Notes: a model not told the origin generated them from the sequence alone. DNA of 64,000 bases from Mesorhizobium sp. C432A (GCF_030323145.1 NZ_CP100470.1:1674001-1738000); one strand, 5' to 3'. Shown: positions 1-9,027, counted from the first letter of the stretch. Translations and numbers: made by a program.

Positions 1-243
1 GCCGGCAGCCCGCTGATCGGCATTCCGGCCAAGATCGCCGACGGCTTCTTCCTGGTGGCGCTCAACGACACCAAGGCCGACGAGGACGCCAATATGACCT
101 TGCTTCGAGGCCAGGACTGGATCGACGTGCCGGTGGTCTACAAGACCGGACGCCGGGCGTTGCTGACCATGGAAAAGGGCATTCCGGGCGAGAAGGTGTT
201 CGACGAGGCGCTGAAGGCCTGGCAGGCCAAGACGGCAGGTTGA
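1..243 (+). CDS. C-terminal part of an unidentified protein
   Basis: The frame is open from the first base of the window and stops at 241-243, so only the last 80 residues are visible and the start lies upstream. The segment is soluble and of mixed charge. It contains a hydrophobic stretch (IADGFFLVALND) and ends with a probable amphipathic helix (EKVFDEALKAWQAK). I do not recognise the family. GC content and codon use match the neighbours, so it is probably a real gene cut by the window edge. Confidence 0.6.
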   Translation, partial: AGSPLIGIPAKIADGFFLVALNDTKADEDANMTLLRGQDWIDVPVVYKTGRRALLTMEKGIPGEKVFDEALKAWQAKTAG

Positions 244-269
244 CGGGCGGCAGTAGCGGCTGCCTTCGC

Positions 270-569
270 TCAGAAGCCCTGGAACAGCATGTCGAGCGCG
301 GCGACGATGTCGTCGTGATGTCTAGAAAGGTTTCCCTCTGGCATCCGCAATTCGGACGCGCTGAAGGCCGACACAAACTGTGTGACCATCACAAGATCTT
401 TGCCGTTTATAGCGAAGGTCGGGTTTAGGCGGCGGCCAGGAAGCGGGGCAATCTCGGGCGGCATCAAAGGAACGACCACCGTCGTGCTCAGCCCTTCAAG
501 CATATCTGACTGCACGTCGAGAAGATAACCGTCGCTCTCGGTACTCCGATAGAAATCGTAACGCGCCAT
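270..569 (-). CDS. ccdB: CcdB-family toxin
   Basis: This 99-residue protein matches the CcdB toxin family, whose plasmid member poisons DNA gyrase. Typical features are the N-terminal YDFYRS strand, the LLDVQSDML segment, VVVPLMPP, and a C-terminal helix ending ALDMLFQGF. The start codon overlaps the antitoxin stop by one base (TGATG), which implies translational coupling. Plasmid CcdB needs a C-terminal Trp-Gly-Ile for gyrase poisoning; here the corresponding end is Gln-Gly-Phe, so activity or target may differ. It is one half of a chromosomal toxin-antitoxin pair. Confidence 0.85.
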   Translation of the reverse strand: MARYDFYRSTESDGYLLDVQSDMLEGLSTTVVVPLMPPEIAPLPGRRLNPTFAINGKDLVMVTQFVSAFSASELRMPEGNLSRHHDDIVAALDMLFQGF

Positions 570-811
570 CAGAACGGCCGGTGTTTAGCCAATGGCAGTC
601 CGTTCTTTCGGACATATTCGTTGGAGCTTTCGATGGCTTCCCTGTTTTCTTCTTGCCATCGACGCGTTTTCTCCGCCGCAATCGCTTTCGCGATCCCTGC
701 TTCGGCAGCGCGGGAGATGTTGATGCCCAACGCTTTGGCGTCCTTGATCAACTGAGAGTCAATGGACGTGTTGACAGAGGCCCGCTGAGTTTTTGGCGTC
801 GATTGAAGCAC
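569..811 (-). CDS. ccdA: CcdA-family antitoxin
   Basis: About 80 residues long, this is the antitoxin partner of the adjacent CcdB toxin. The N-terminal part (RASVNTSIDSQLIKDAKALG) fits the ribbon-helix-helix DNA-binding fold of CcdA, and the charged tail (RRWQEENREAIESSNEYVRK) fits the toxin-neutralising region. I chose the GTG start at 811 because a strong ribosome binding site (AAAGGAGG) lies just ahead of it. An in-frame ATG at 829 would include that site in the coding region and has no ribosome binding site of its own. The pair probably represses its own promoter at the palindrome just upstream. Confidence 0.82.
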   Translation of the reverse strand: MLQSTPKTQRASVNTSIDSQLIKDAKALGINISRAAEAGIAKAIAAEKTRRWQEENREAIESSNEYVRKNGLPLAKHRPF

Positions 812-827
812 GGAGATGCCTCCTTTC

Positions 828-848
828 ATGCGCACAATATACGCGCAT
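828..848 (-). promoter_or_regulatory. Putative ccdAB operator palindrome
   Basis: An inverted repeat with perfect six-base arms ATGCGC and GCGCAT surrounds an AT-rich nine-base centre. It sits immediately upstream of the ribosome binding site of ccdA. CcdA-type ribbon-helix-helix antitoxins bind such palindromes to repress their own operon. The autoregulatory role is inferred from position and symmetry only. Confidence 0.4.
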
Positions 849-866
849 AAAAGACCGCAGGCAATG

Positions 867-2687
867 CTACCCCTCCATCTCCTCACGCAGCATTTCCAGC
901 TCCAGCCACTCTTCCTCGAGTGCGGCCAGCGTGGCGCGTTCCTTGTCGAGGGCGGCGATGGTCTTTTGGAACGAGGCCGGGTCGCGCTCGTAATAGGCGG
1001 GATCGGCAATGTTGTTTTCCAACCGCGAGATCGAGGCCATTACCGCCTCGATCTTCTTGGGCAAGGATTCCAGGGCGAATTTCTGCTTGAACGACAGTTT
1101 CTTCGACGGCCCTTTCGGCGCTGCCGGCTCGCTCTTGCCCGGCGCCGGCGCATCGCTGGCTTCGGCCTTGGCGCGCGCCTTGCGGTCGTCGAGCCGGGTG
1201 CCGCCGCGCTGCGCCAGCATGTCGGAATAGCCACCGGCATATTCGATCCAGCGGCCGCCTCCGTCCGGGGCGATGATGCTGGTGACGGTGCGGTCGAGGA
1301 AGTCGCGGTCGTGGCTGACCAGGATGACCGTGCCGGCAAAGCCGGCGACAAGTTCCTGCAACAGTTCCAGCGTCTCCATGTCGAGATCGTTGGTCGGCTC
1401 GTCGAGCACCAGAAGGTTGGCCGGCCGCGCCAGAACACGCGCCAGGAGCAGCCGCGCCCGTTCGCCGCCGGACAGCTCGCGCACCGGGGTGCGCGCCTGT
1501 TCCGGCTTGAACAGGAAATCCTTCATGTAGGACACGACATGGCGCTGCTCGCCATTGATGACGAGGTTTTCGCCGCGCCCGTCCGTGAGATACTGCGCCA
1601 GGGTCTCGGCCGGATCGACCGCCTCGCGCTTCTGGTCGAGCGTGGCGATTTCCAGATTGGTGCCGAGCCGCACTGAGCCGGCGTCGGGCTTCATCTCGCC
1701 GGTAAGCATCTTCAACAGCGTCGTCTTGCCGGCGCCGTTCGGCCCGACAAGGCCGACGCGATCGCCGCGCTGGATGCGGGTCGAGAAGCTTTTGACCACG
1801 GTGAGGTCGCCAAAGCTCTTTTCGATGTTCTTGGCCTCAATCACCAGCTTGCCGGATTCGGCGGCGTCGCTGGCCACCATGGTGGCCGAGCCCTCGGCGC
1901 CGCGATGGCCGCGAAAACGCTGGCGCATGGTCTGCAGTTCGCCCAGGCGGCGCATGTTGCGTTTGCGGCGAGCCGTCACGCCATAGCGCAGCCAATGCTC
2001 CTCGCGCACGATCTGGCGGCCGAGCTTGTGCTGTTCGCGCTCTTCCTCTTCCAGCACAAGGTCGCGCCATTCCTCGAAATGGCCAAAGCCCTTGTCGAGG
2101 CGGCGGGTCTGGCCACGGTCGAGCCAGACGGTGGCGCGCGAGACGCGTTCGAGGAAGCGACGGTCGTGCGAGATGACGATCAGCGCCGAAGACGTCCGGA
2201 CAAGCTCTTCTTCCAGCCATTCGATGACCGACAAATCGAGATGGTTCGTCGGCTCATCAAGCAGCATAATATCGGGTTCGGGCGCCATGACGCGGGCAAG
2301 TGCTGCGCGGCGCGCCTCGCCGCCGGAGAGATCGTTGGGGTTCTCCGTGCCGGCGAGGCCGAGATGCTCCATCAGATATGTGGCGCGGTAGGGATCGTCG
2401 GCAGGCCCAAGCCCGGCCTCGACATAGGCACGCACATTGGCAAAGCCGTCCATGTCGGGCATTTGCGGGAGATAGCGCACCGTTGCCGAAGGCTGGCGGA
2501 AGACCTCGCCGTCTTGCGGCTCGATCAGGCCCGCGGCAATCTTCAGGAGCGTCGACTTGCCGGAGCCGTTGCGGCCGACGAGCGCGATCTTGTCACCGGC
2601 GGACGCCGTCAGTTCGGCGCCATCGAGCAGCGGCGTGCCGCCAAAGGTCAGTCTTATGCCGTCGAGGTTGAGAAGGGGCGGGGCCAT
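867..2687 (-). CDS. uup: ABC-F family ATPase, Uup-like
   Basis: This 606-residue protein has two ABC ATPase domains and no membrane segments, the ABC-F layout of ribosome-associated ATPases. Domain 1 has Walker A GRNGSGKST near residue 38, LSGGEARRAALAR and LLDEPTNHLD. Domain 2 has GPNGAGKTTLLK, LSGGERARLLLAR and LVLDEPTNDLD. A charged interdomain linker and a C-terminal coiled-coil-like tail (from about residue 540) fit the Uup subgroup, which acts on ribosomes or branched DNA intermediates. I chose the ATG at 2687 because homology begins at MAPPLLNLDGIRLTFGG. It starts one base after the thiN stop, so the two genes are probably co-transcribed. Confidence 0.88.
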   Translation of the reverse strand: MAPPLLNLDGIRLTFGGTPLLDGAELTASAGDKIALVGRNGSGKSTLLKIAAGLIEPQDGEVFRQPSATVRYLPQMPDMDGFANVRAYVEAGLGPADDPYRATYLMEHLGLAGTENPNDLSGGEARRAALARVMAPEPDIMLLDEPTNHLDLSVIEWLEEELVRTSSALIVISHDRRFLERVSRATVWLDRGQTRRLDKGFGHFEEWRDLVLEEEEREQHKLGRQIVREEHWLRYGVTARRKRNMRRLGELQTMRQRFRGHRGAEGSATMVASDAAESGKLVIEAKNIEKSFGDLTVVKSFSTRIQRGDRVGLVGPNGAGKTTLLKMLTGEMKPDAGSVRLGTNLEIATLDQKREAVDPAETLAQYLTDGRGENLVINGEQRHVVSYMKDFLFKPEQARTPVRELSGGERARLLLARVLARPANLLVLDEPTNDLDMETLELLQELVAGFAGTVILVSHDRDFLDRTVTSIIAPDGGGRWIEYAGGYSDMLAQRGGTRLDDRKARAKAEASDAPAPGKSEPAAPKGPSKKLSFKQKFALESLPKKIEAVMASISRLENNIADPAYYERDPASFQKTIAALDKERATLAALEEEWLELEMLREEMEG

Positions 2688-2688
2688 G

Positions 2689-3345
2689 TCAGCTTTCAGG
2701 CAAGGGATAGGGGTGGGCGAGCAGCAGCGCGCGGCCATGGCCGAGCGCGATTTCGAGGCCCCCGGTCTTGTTGGACTTGACCTCGTTCGAGATGGTCAGC
2801 GACGAGCCGAACACGACCTCGACATGGTCGAGCGGCCACTTCGCGCCGGACACGGTGAGGCCCGAAAGATCGGAAAAGCCGAGCACCGAAAACAGCGTTC
2901 CGTCGGCATAGTCGAAGCCGGCCTTGCCAGGCAGCAGAGGGGCGCCTTCCTGCGCTCCGCTGGTCAACAGCACTTTTGTGCCTGTCTCTGTCAGCCGCAG
3001 GCTGAGCGCCAGATGCAGGAAGGCGTGGTCGGCGCGCTTGCCGCCGAAAGCGCCGGCCAGCACCAGGCTGGTGGCGCCGCGTCCCAATGCCGCCGCGATC
3101 GCCAGTTCGCCATCGGTCTTGTCCTTTTCGGGAGGAAACACCTCCCGCGGCACGGCGGCGAGATCGGCAGGCAGGTCCGCCGGCACGGAATCGAAATCGC
3201 CGACCCACAGCTCCGGCATCAGGCCGAGCAGGCGGGCATGATCGATGCCGGCGTCGGCGGCGATGACGCGCGTGCCCGCGACCTGGCGGTCGAGCCGCGG
3301 CGTGCGGACGAGATCGCCGCCAAGCAGGATGGTGAATGTGCTCAT
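2689..3345 (-). CDS. thiN: Thiamine pyrophosphokinase
   Basis: This 218-residue protein transfers pyrophosphate from ATP to thiamine, giving the cofactor thiamine pyrophosphate. Family motifs are visible: DAGIDHARLLG and LWVGDFDSV in the N-terminal half, DKTDGELAIAAAL at the nucleotide site, and GAFGGKRADHAFLHL. The C-terminal beta-rich domain ends in a typical thiamine-binding segment (KWPLDHVEVVFGSSLTISNEV). It is divergent from the riboswitch-controlled thiBPQ uptake operon, so imported thiamine can be activated by its neighbour. It is probably co-transcribed with uup. Confidence 0.9.
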   Translation of the reverse strand: MSTFTILLGGDLVRTPRLDRQVAGTRVIAADAGIDHARLLGLMPELWVGDFDSVPADLPADLAAVPREVFPPEKDKTDGELAIAAALGRGATSLVLAGAFGGKRADHAFLHLALSLRLTETGTKVLLTSGAQEGAPLLPGKAGFDYADGTLFSVLGFSDLSGLTVSGAKWPLDHVEVVFGSSLTISNEVKSNKTGGLEIALGHGRALLLAHPYPLPES

Positions 3346-3411
3346 ATCCGCTGGCCCTTACCAGCCCCGCCGACGAAACGGAAGGCCGAGCGGCACCGTC
3401 ACTCTTTGTTG

Positions 3412-3460
3412 GAGCATGATCTTTTTCCGGAAACGGATTCCACTTTCCGGGATCATGCTC
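3412..3460. repeat. Short palindromic repeat (GCATGAT type)
   Basis: Nine-base arms GAGCATGAT and ATCATGCTC enclose a core with TTTCCGGAAACGGATTCCACTTTCCGG-like sequence, giving a near-continuous hairpin. It lies between thiN and the thiBPQ promoter. The core resembles those of the palindromes at 10002, 13851, 14321 and 53859, so it belongs to a dispersed family of intergenic hairpins. Confidence 0.7.
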
Positions 3461-3473
3461 GGGCAAACTTCCA

Positions 3474-3502
3474 CTTGCGTGGCACCTTGGCCGGGCCTAT
3501 GT
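3474..3502 (+). promoter_or_regulatory. Probable sigma70 promoter of thiBPQ
   Basis: A -35 hexamer CTTGCG and a -10 hexamer CTATGT are separated by exactly 17 bases, matching the alphaproteobacterial housekeeping pattern (CTTGAC-N17-CTATAT). The predicted start near 3509 lies just before the TPP riboswitch. Confidence 0.55.
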
Positions 3503-3513
3503 GTCGAAACGCT

Positions 3514-3611
3514 CTAACGGGGTGCCGGACGCGATCTTCGCGGACCGGCTGAGAGGCAGTCTCGCCAACCCGCTGAACCTGATCCGGTTTGTACCGGCGG
3601 AGGGATTAGAC
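3514..3611 (+). promoter_or_regulatory. TPP riboswitch (thi box)
   Basis: The conserved elements of the thiamine pyrophosphate aptamer occur in order: GGGGTGCC at about 3519, a variable hairpin, GGCTGAGA at 3547-3554, ACCCGCTGAACCTGATC at about 3568-3584, then GGTTTGTACCGGCGGAGGGA. It lies upstream of the thiamine-binding protein gene, with about 55 bases between aptamer and start codon. Ligand binding most likely masks the ribosome binding site AAGGAGG at 3654 or causes termination. Repression by TPP is known for this class; the exact mechanism here is inferred. Confidence 0.93.
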
Positions 3612-3665
3612 GCTTCGGACAGCCCGACGCCTCAATTCCTTTCAACACGAATGAAGGAGGCGCCG

Positions 3666-4673
3666 ATGCGCATGTTTTTGTCCCGTCTTGTCCCAGCGCT
3701 GGGGCTTGCTGTTTCGCTACTGGCAAGCTCTGCGTCCGCGCAGGAAAAACTCACGATCTATACCTATGAGAGTTTCACTGCCGACTGGGGTCCGGGGCCC
3801 CAGGTGAAGAAGGAATTCGAGGCCGAGTGCGGCTGCAGCGTCGACTTCGTCTCGGTGGCCGACGGCGTCGCGCTGCTCAACCGCGTCAAGCTCGAAGGTG
3901 CCTCGACCAAGGCCGATATCGTGCTTGGTCTCGACACCAACCTCACCGCGGAAGCCAAGGCTTCCGGCCTGTTTGTCCCACATGGCGCGGTGGCTGAAAA
4001 CAACGTGCCGGGCGGCTGGAGCGACGACACTTTCGTGCCCTACGATTATGGCTATTTCGCCGTCGTCTACGACACCGAGAAGCTGAAGAACCCACCGAAG
4101 AGCCTGAAGAAATTGGTCGAGGGCGATGCCGCCGACAAGATCGTCATCCAGGATCCGAGGACGTCGACGCCGGGCCTTGGCCTGCTGCTGTGGGTCAAGT
4201 CGGTCTATGGCGACAAGGCGCCGGAAGCCTGGGCGAAACTCAAGGGCAAAGTGCTGACGGTGACGCCGGGCTGGAGCGAGGCCTACGGCCTGTTCACCAA
4301 GGGCGAGGCGCCGATGGTGCTTTCCTATACGACGTCGCCGGCCTACCACATGGTGGCGGAGAACACCGGGCGCTACCAGGCGGCCTCGTTCGAGGAAGGC
4401 GAGTATCTGCAGATCGAGGTCGCCGGCATCACCACCACGGGCGCGAAGAATCCGCTGGCGGCGAAGTTCCTGGCCTTCATGACCGGGCCGAAATTCCAGG
4501 ATGTCATTCCGGAGACCAACTGGATGTTCCCGGCCGGGAAAACCGACAAGCCGCTCAATCCGGCTTTTGATAGGCTGGTCAAGCCGGCGAAGACCTTGCT
4601 GTTCAGCCCGGAAGAGGTCGCGGCAAATCGCAAGGCCTGGGTGGATGAATGGCTGGCGGTGATGAGCAAGTAG
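3666..4673 (+). CDS. thiB: Thiamine ABC transporter, periplasmic binding protein
   Basis: This 335-residue protein captures thiamine or its phosphates in the periplasm and delivers them to ThiPQ. It has a signal peptide of about 22 residues ending ASSASAQ. Mature sequence begins [18 protein letters not shown], characteristic of ThiB, and includes [12 protein letters not shown] and a tryptophan-rich C-terminus. The ATG at 3666 follows AAGGAGG by five bases; upstream in-frame starts would fall inside the riboswitch. It is the first gene of thiBPQ and is controlled by the TPP riboswitch. Confidence 0.93.
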   Translation: MRMFLSRLVPALGLAVSLLASSASAQEKLTIYTYESFTADWGPGPQVKKEFEAECGCSVDFVSVADGVALLNRVKLEGASTKADIVLGLDTNLTAEAKASGLFVPHGAVAENNVPGGWSDDTFVPYDYGYFAVVYDTEKLKNPPKSLKKLVEGDAADKIVIQDPRTSTPGLGLLLWVKSVYGDKAPEAWAKLKGKVLTVTPGWSEAYGLFTKGEAPMVLSYTTSPAYHMVAENTGRYQAASFEEGEYLQIEVAGITTTGAKNPLAAKFLAFMTGPKFQDVIPETNWMFPAGKTDKPLNPAFDRLVKPAKTLLFSPEEVAANRKAWVDEWLAVMSK

Positions 4674-4708
4674 ATTTGGCTGTATAGTCAAAAGATGAGT
4701 GCTCTACG

Positions 4709-4866
4709 GCGCCCCCCTCTGTCCTGCCGGACATCTCCCCCACGAGGGGGAGATTGGCCTTTACGTTGACTTTCGCCAATCTCCGAAGCTGCAGGAATGA
4801 GCGGAGCGCTAAAACCGCCAATCTCCCCCTCGTGGGGGAGATGTCCGGCAGGACAGAGGGGGGCGC
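4709..4866. repeat. 158-bp inverted repeat element between thiB and thiP
   Basis: Two arms of about 50 bases (beginning GCGCCCCCCTCTGTCC and ending GGACAGAGGGGGGCGC) are near-perfect reverse complements around a spacer of about 60 bases. Each arm contains its own smaller hairpin (CTCCCCC/GGGGGAG). A second copy with nearly identical arms and an unrelated centre lies at 43814-43973. There is no open frame, so this looks like a non-autonomous palindromic element. It enlarges the thiB-thiP gap to about 218 bases within an operon. Confidence 0.85.
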
Positions 4867-4891
4867 GAAGGAACGCGACGCCCGGTAAAGA

Positions 4892-6490
4892 GTGCAACGC
4901 TCTGACCCCTGCATCACGGCCGGCATTGTCGCGCTTGCGGCAATCGCGCTGCTGATCGGTGGCGCCTTCGCCGGCCTTATCCGCGAAGGCGCGCACGACC
5001 TTTCCGGCGCCGCGTCCGCCTTTGACCTCTATCTCCTGCGCGTTGTCCGCTTCACGCTCTGGCAGGCTGCGCTCTCGACTCTGCTTTCCGCCGTACCGGC
5101 GCTCTTCGTCGCCCGGGCGCTGTCGCGGCATCCGCGCTTCTTCGGACGCGGCTTCATCCTGCAGCTATTCACTGTGCCCCTTGCCTTGCCGGCGATTGTC
5201 GGAGCGCTGGGAATACTGGCGCTCTATGGCCGCGCCGGTTATTTCGCCGCGATCGGTGGCCAGAGCTGGCCCGACATCTATGGGCTGTCGGGCATCCTCG
5301 TCGCCCACGTCTTCTTCAACCTGCCGCTGGCCACCCGGCTGTTCCTCGAAGCGCTGGGAACGGTGCCGGCCGATCAATGGCGGCTGGCGAGCCAGCTCGG
5401 CATGGGGGCGAGGCCAGCCTTCCGGCTGATCGAGTGGCCGGTGCTGCGCGCCGCGCTGCCGGGCGTCGCCGGGCTTGTCTTCATGCTTTGCATCACCTCC
5501 TTCACCATCGTCCTGATCCTCGGCGGCGGGCCGGCGGCGACGACGCTGGAAGTCGCCATCTATCAGGCGCTGCGTTTCGACTTCGATCCGGCGCGAGCGG
5601 TGACGCTGACGGTGCTACAGATCGCGCTGACTTTCGCCGTCATGCTGGCGCTGACGCGGCTCGGCGCCAATGTGACCGGCGACGCCAATTTGCCTGTCGC
5701 GCCGCGCCGCTATCACTTGGCCGGCAAAGCAGAAACAGCGTTCAACGCCGTCCTGATCGTGCTCGCCTTGCTGTTCGTCGCCGGACCGATGGCGGCCACC
5801 GTTGCCTCCGGCCTCGGCGCCGATCTCGGCCGGCTGGCGGGCGAGAGTGCCGTGCGTCAGGCGACGCTGACCAGCGCCGGTCTCGCCTTCTCGGCGGCGC
5901 TACTTTCGGTGGCGCTGGCACTGTCGCTGATCATGGCGCGGCGGGCACTGTCGCTGCGCCGCCGGTCCAGTGCCCGTTCATTGCTCGAACATGCCACCGA
6001 CACCGGCGCCGGCTTCGTCCTCGTCGTGCCGCCCATCGTCATCGGCGCCGGCTGGTTTCTCCTGCTGCGCACGGTCAGCGATGTCTTTGCCATCGCGCCG
6101 GTCATGGTCGTCACCGTCAATGCGGTGATGGCGATGCCCTTTGCCATCCGCGCGATGCGCCCGGCCTATGATGCGGCGAGCGAGCGCCATGAAAAGCTGT
6201 GCGCGCAGCTCGGCATTGCGGGCTGGAACCGGCTGCTTCTGGTCGACTGGCCATCGCTCCGGCGGCCGCTGGCCACCGGCTTTGCCTTCGCCATGGCACT
6301 GTCGCTCGGCGATCTCGGCGTCATCGCGCTGTTCGGCAGCGATTCGGTGCAGACCTTGCCCTATCTCCTGCTGGCGCGCATGGGCAGCTATCGCACGGCC
6401 GATGCTGCCGGGCTGGCTTTGCTGCTCGGGGCGGTCTGCCTTGCATTGGTGGTCGCGGCAGACTGGCTGGGACGGGGAGAGAGATCGTGA
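4892..6490 (+). CDS. thiP: Thiamine ABC transporter, permease
   Basis: This 532-residue inner-membrane protein is the transport channel of ThiBPQ. It is an internal duplication of about 12 membrane segments with two permease EAA loops: one near [19 protein letters not shown] and one near [19 protein letters not shown]. The assigned GTG start at 4892 lies 25 bases beyond the inverted repeat and has only a weak ribosome binding site. The sequence runs directly into the first membrane helix, so the element may have replaced the original 5' end. The stop overlaps the thiQ start by four bases. Confidence 0.9.
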   Translation: MQRSDPCITAGIVALAAIALLIGGAFAGLIREGAHDLSGAASAFDLYLLRVVRFTLWQAALSTLLSAVPALFVARALSRHPRFFGRGFILQLFTVPLALPAIVGALGILALYGRAGYFAAIGGQSWPDIYGLSGILVAHVFFNLPLATRLFLEALGTVPADQWRLASQLGMGARPAFRLIEWPVLRAALPGVAGLVFMLCITSFTIVLILGGGPAATTLEVAIYQALRFDFDPARAVTLTVLQIALTFAVMLALTRLGANVTGDANLPVAPRRYHLAGKAETAFNAVLIVLALLFVAGPMAATVASGLGADLGRLAGESAVRQATLTSAGLAFSAALLSVALALSLIMARRALSLRRRSSARSLLEHATDTGAGFVLVVPPIVIGAGWFLLLRTVSDVFAIAPVMVVTVNAVMAMPFAIRAMRPAYDAASERHEKLCAQLGIAGWNRLLLVDWPSLRRPLATGFAFAMALSLGDLGVIALFGSDSVQTLPYLLLARMGSYRTADAAGLALLLGAVCLALVVAADWLGRGERS

Positions 6491-7251
6491 CGTCCGCTGT
6501 GGAGAAAGGCACGACTGTCCGGCTGGACAAGGTCTCGTTCAGCTATGGCGAAACGCCATTCCTGTTCGATGTCGAATTCGATACATCTAAGATCACCGCC
6601 ATCATGGGGGCAAGCGGTTCGGGCAAATCGACCTTGCTCAATCTGGTGGCTGGTTTCGAGACGCCGGAGTCCGGTCGTGTGCTGATCGGCGCCGCCGATG
6701 TCGGCGCCGAGCCGCCTTCGGCGCGGCCGGTGTCGATGGTATTCCAGGAAAACAATCTGTTTGCTCATCTCTCGGTGGAGAAGAATGTCGGGCTCGGCCG
6801 CTCGCCATCGCTCAACCTGACCGACGCCGATCGCGCCGCAATCGCCGAGGCGCTTGACCGCGTCGGCCTGGCCGGCAAGGAAATGCGCCTGCCGCGCGAA
6901 CTCTCCGGCGGCGAAAGGCAGCGCGTGGCGCTCGCCCGCGTTCTGGTGCGCGACCGGCCAGTGCTGCTGCTCGACGAGCCGTTCGCTTCGCTCGGGCCAG
7001 CACTGCGCGACGACATGCTCGACCTGGTGGCCGGCGTTCATGCCGAGCGGGCGATGACGGTGCTGTTCGTCACGCATCAGCCGGAAGACGCTCGCCGTAT
7101 CGGCGAGCAGATGGTTTTTCTGGACAATGGCAGGGTTGCCGCGACGGGACCTGCCGGCGATTTTTTCGACGGCACTGGCCCTGAAGCGTTTCGGCGCTAT
7201 ATCGGCGCAAGTTCGGGCGGATCACGCGATATTGCCCGGAAGCGGACATAA
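6487..7251 (+). CDS. thiQ: Thiamine ABC transporter, ATP-binding protein
   Basis: This 254-residue ATPase energises thiamine import through ThiP. It has Walker [10 protein letters not shown], a Q-loop ([11 protein letters not shown]), signature [15 protein letters not shown], Walker [14 protein letters not shown] and H-loop VTHQ. The GTG start at 6487 overlaps the thiP stop (GTGA), indicating coupled translation. The short length and FASLGP segment are typical of ThiQ. A terminator follows about 100 bases downstream. Confidence 0.92.
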   Translation: MTSAVEKGTTVRLDKVSFSYGETPFLFDVEFDTSKITAIMGASGSGKSTLLNLVAGFETPESGRVLIGAADVGAEPPSARPVSMVFQENNLFAHLSVEKNVGLGRSPSLNLTDADRAAIAEALDRVGLAGKEMRLPRELSGGERQRVALARVLVRDRPVLLLDEPFASLGPALRDDMLDLVAGVHAERAMTVLFVTHQPEDARRIGEQMVFLDNGRVAATGPAGDFFDGTGPEAFRRYIGASSGGSRDIARKRT

Positions 7252-7355
7252 TTTACGACCAAACCGGCTACAGGTGATGTGGCGCTTGCTTGCCATGGTC
7301 CAGTCGATGTGGCTAGGTCCGCTTAGTACTGGTCCGGCACGAGCCGTGATTTGCC

Positions 7356-7402
7356 CCTACAGCGCCGCACCCGGCCGGATGCGTAAACGCTGTAGGTTTT
7401 TT
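7356..7402 (+). terminator. Rho-independent terminator after thiBPQ
   Basis: A nine-base stem CCTACAGCG / CGCTGTAGG encloses a loop that contains a second small hairpin (CGCA...TGCG). It is followed directly by six T residues. It lies between thiQ and the next gene. Confidence 0.8.
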
Positions 7403-7488
7403 GATGTGTGCAGGATTGCCAACGAAACCGATTTTTCGCTGGCGCGGACCCCGGTTCCAAATCATGCGCCGAGAGCTGAAGGAACGCC

Positions 7489-8988
7489 GTGCTGCCGACC
7501 GGCACTGACACTTTGAAACGCAGACCGCTGGTGCGCTTCCTCGCGCTGGCCGGCCTTGCCGTGGCGCTGGCCAGCTGCCAGATGTTCACGCCTCCCGAAG
7601 TGCAGGAATCCGGCTTCCAGCCTTCCGACAAGCCGATCACGGTCGACAATGTCGCCGCCAACAGCAAGCTTGCCGAACTGGCGAAGGCACAGCATCCGCG
7701 CATCCTTGCCACCTATGGCGGCGAATATTCCGATCCCAAGCTCGAGCGCATGGTGGCCAAGGTTGTCGGCAGCCTGACCGTGGTGTCGGCCAATCCGACC
7801 CAGACCTATCGCATCACCATCCTCAATTCGCCCAACGTCAACGCTTTCGCGCTGCCGGGCGGCTATCTCTACGTCACCCGCGGCCTGCTGGCGCTGGCCA
7901 ATGATTCGGCCGAACTCGCCGCCGTCATCGCGCATGAGATGGGCCACGTCACCGCCAATCACGGTCTGCAGCGACAGCAGCTCGAGGCCGAGGAAGGCCT
8001 GGCGACCAAGGTGGTCTCCGATGTGCTGGGCGACAGCCCGACCGCCAAGCAGGCATTGATCCGCGGCAAGCTGAGGCTGGCGCAGTTCTCGCGCAACCAG
8101 GAGCTGGAGGCAGACGCCATCGGCATCAAATCGATCGGCGAGGCGGGTTACGATCCCTATGCCGCCGGGCGTTTCCTGCAGTCGATGTCGGCCTATACCG
8201 ATTTCCGCTCGATCAGCGGCGCCACCGACGCCAGCCTCGACTTCCTGGCTACGCACCCCAACACGCCGCAGCGAATTGATCTGGCGCAGCGCCACGCCCG
8301 CCAGTTCGGCGCGCCGGGCATCGGCACCCGCGACCGCGATTCCTTCCTGGCCGGGATAGACGGCCTGCTCTATGGCGACACGCCGGAAGAGGGCTATGTG
8401 CGCGGCCAGACCTTCCTGCATCCGGGCCTCGGCGTTTCGTTCACGGTGCCCGACGGCTTCATCATCGACAATTCGGCGGCGGCGGTGACGGCGACCGGTC
8501 CCGGCGACATGGCGATCCGCTTCGACGGTGTGTCGATCGACAAGGATCGTGCGCTGACCGACTACATCAGAAGCGGCTGGGTGGCCGGTCTCGACGAGAC
8601 CAGTGTGCGCCAGGAGACGATCGACGGCAACGAGGCGGCGACAGCGCACGCCGGCGCCGATGGCTGGCAGTTCGACATTGCAGTGATCCGCGCCGGCGGC
8701 CAGGTCTATCGGCTTTTGACAGCGGCCCCCTCGGCCAGCACGACACTCGATCCGGTGGCACGCTCGGTCAGCGGTTCGTTCCGCGTGCTCAGCCCCGCCG
8801 AGAAAGCGGCACTGAAGCCGCTGCATATCCGCGTCGTCACGGTACAGGCCGGGCAGACGATGGGCACACTTTCGGCGCAGATGGTCGGCGTCGACCGCAA
8901 GCTCGATCTGTTCCGCGTGCTCAACGCGATGTCGCCGGGCGCCTCGGTTTCGGCCGGCGACAAGGTCAAGATCGTCACGGACAGATAG
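7489..8988 (+). CDS. M48-family metalloprotease lipoprotein with LysM-like C-terminus
   Basis: This 499-residue zinc peptidase is predicted to be a lipoprotein facing the periplasm. The signal sequence ends in a lipobox (ALASC, Cys30). The catalytic motif HEMGH is at about 149-153, and the third zinc ligand is probably the Glu of ELEAD near 206. It resembles the BepA/YfgC group that degrades misfolded outer-membrane proteins. The last 50 residues (VVTVQAGQTMGTLSAQM... ending VSAGDKVKIV) look like a LysM peptidoglycan-binding domain. The GTG start follows an AAGGA about 8 bases upstream. Its physiological substrate is unknown. Confidence 0.87.
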   Translation: MLPTGTDTLKRRPLVRFLALAGLAVALASCQMFTPPEVQESGFQPSDKPITVDNVAANSKLAELAKAQHPRILATYGGEYSDPKLERMVAKVVGSLTVVSANPTQTYRITILNSPNVNAFALPGGYLYVTRGLLALANDSAELAAVIAHEMGHVTANHGLQRQQLEAEEGLATKVVSDVLGDSPTAKQALIRGKLRLAQFSRNQELEADAIGIKSIGEAGYDPYAAGRFLQSMSAYTDFRSISGATDASLDFLATHPNTPQRIDLAQRHARQFGAPGIGTRDRDSFLAGIDGLLYGDTPEEGYVRGQTFLHPGLGVSFTVPDGFIIDNSAAAVTATGPGDMAIRFDGVSIDKDRALTDYIRSGWVAGLDETSVRQETIDGNEAATAHAGADGWQFDIAVIRAGGQVYRLLTAAPSASTTLDPVARSVSGSFRVLSPAEKAALKPLHIRVVTVQAGQTMGTLSAQMVGVDRKLDLFRVLNAMSPGASVSAGDKVKIVTDR

Positions 8989-9027
8989 CGCCGGTCTTCG
9001 TCAGAAACCCCAGCCTTCGTAGTGCTT

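Noticed and set aside
4709..4866. CRISPR array or insertion sequence
   Set aside because: It is a single inverted repeat without repeat-spacer periodicity, transposase or target-site duplication that I can identify.
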